Assembly: GCA_052031065.1 (NCBI GenBank)
Contig: JBPEXY010000136.1
Span: forward strand, 1 to 35,140
Source: JBPEXY01 sp052031065
GTDB taxonomy: Bacteria > Pseudomonadota > Gammaproteobacteria > Immundisolibacterales > Immundisolibacteraceae
Length of the DNA stretch: 35,140 nt
Direction of reading: 5' to 3'
A model generated the notes under the pieces. That model saw only the letters and a list, made by a program, of their open reading frames with translations, was not told the DNA's origin and ran no database searches. This document shows, one piece after another, positions 35,021 to 35,140 of this stretch. A program made the position numbers and the translations under genes. Position 1 is the first letter of the stretch, and every line of letters starts with the position of its first letter.

Positions 35021-35097
35021 TGGCGCGCCCGGAGAGATTCGAACTCCCGACCGCCTGGTTCGTAGCCAGGTACTCTATCCAGCTGAGCTACGGGCGC
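35021..35097 (-). tRNA. tRNA-Arg (anticodon ACG)
   Basis: Read on the minus strand, a full cloverleaf: acceptor GCGCCCG pairs with CGGGCGC, D arm GCTC-AGCTGGATA-GAGT, anticodon stem CCTGG / CCAGG with loop CTACGAA (anticodon ACG), T arm GGGAG-TTCGAAT-CTCTC, discriminator G, and CCA encoded at 35023-35021. It closely resembles the E. coli tRNA-Arg(ACG), which decodes CGU/CGC/CGA after A34 deamination. Its 3' end faces the integrase remnant, the normal arrangement for a tRNA used as attachment site. Confidence 0.97.
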
Positions 35098-35140
35098 GCA
35101 CTTATAAAGACTAGAACAGTAGGTAGTGTGAACGGAGCCG

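Noticed and set aside
34818..35114. 98-aa ORF ending in GEIRTPDRLVRSQVLYPAELRA
   Set aside because: This peptide is the well-known translation of an antisense tRNA gene; the frame runs through the integrase remnant into tRNA-Arg and is not a protein gene.
1..35140. CRISPR arrays, rRNA genes, intact insertion sequences
   Set aside because: None seen; the only short tandem repeat is the 17-bp unit at 29046, and the only recombinase is the pseudogene at the right edge.

Overview
The window is a chromosomal stretch of a Gammaproteobacterium, probably marine or aquatic and aerobic. This is inferred from gene content: cobalamin-dependent MetH, a riboswitch-controlled BtuB, TruD, YajQ, Pgi and oxidative enzymes (Rieske oxygenase, group D flavin monooxygenase, nitronate monooxygenase). 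I cannot name the genus. Most genes are complete and dense; the tRNA-flanking right edge and three gaps hold decayed material.

Layout. 1-1048: 5' part of a DUF1538 membrane protein (minus), cut by the window edge. 1049-1501: gene-free, with inverted repeats. 1502-5236: metH. 5259-7038: a GNAT acetyltransferase and a flavin-dependent monooxygenase (minus), the latter divergent from a LysR regulator (7215-8132). 8251-9674: an N-terminally short DUF2235 hydrolase translationally coupled to a small exported protein with a LecA-like C-terminus. 9758-14478: a three-gene 2-oxoglutarate oxidoreductase operon (minus) carrying its own FAD/NAD(P)/4Fe-4S subunit. 14479-15019: a gap with a decayed small gene. 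15020-20472: truD (minus), then an MFS exporter, yajQ, a bicupin and a Rieske oxygenase alpha subunit (plus). 20576-25861: a minus-strand operon of a triple-FHA transmembrane beta-propeller protein, a PEGA lipoprotein and an alpha/beta hydrolase. 26100-29894: alr, an SDR, a nitronate monooxygenase-like protein (minus) and an alpha/beta hydrolase. 29923-31587: pgi (minus). 31844-34152: promoter, cobalamin riboswitch, btuB and a strong terminator. 34411-34983: a wrecked tyrosine-recombinase gene next to tRNA-Arg(ACG) (35021-35097), the scar of an integrative element.

How the genes relate. BtuB imports the cofactor that MetH uses. The korC-korA-korB operon probably links 2-oxoglutarate oxidation to NAD(P) and ferredoxin-type carriers. 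The bicupin/Rieske pair and the LysR-controlled monooxygenase look like oxidative modules for small aromatic or cyclic substrates, but no substrate can be read from sequence. The least explained system is the FHA-propeller/PEGA-lipoprotein/hydrolase operon: a cytoplasmic phosphopeptide-type sensor fused across the membrane to a putative extracytoplasmic propeller, encoded with an outer-membrane-type lipoprotein.
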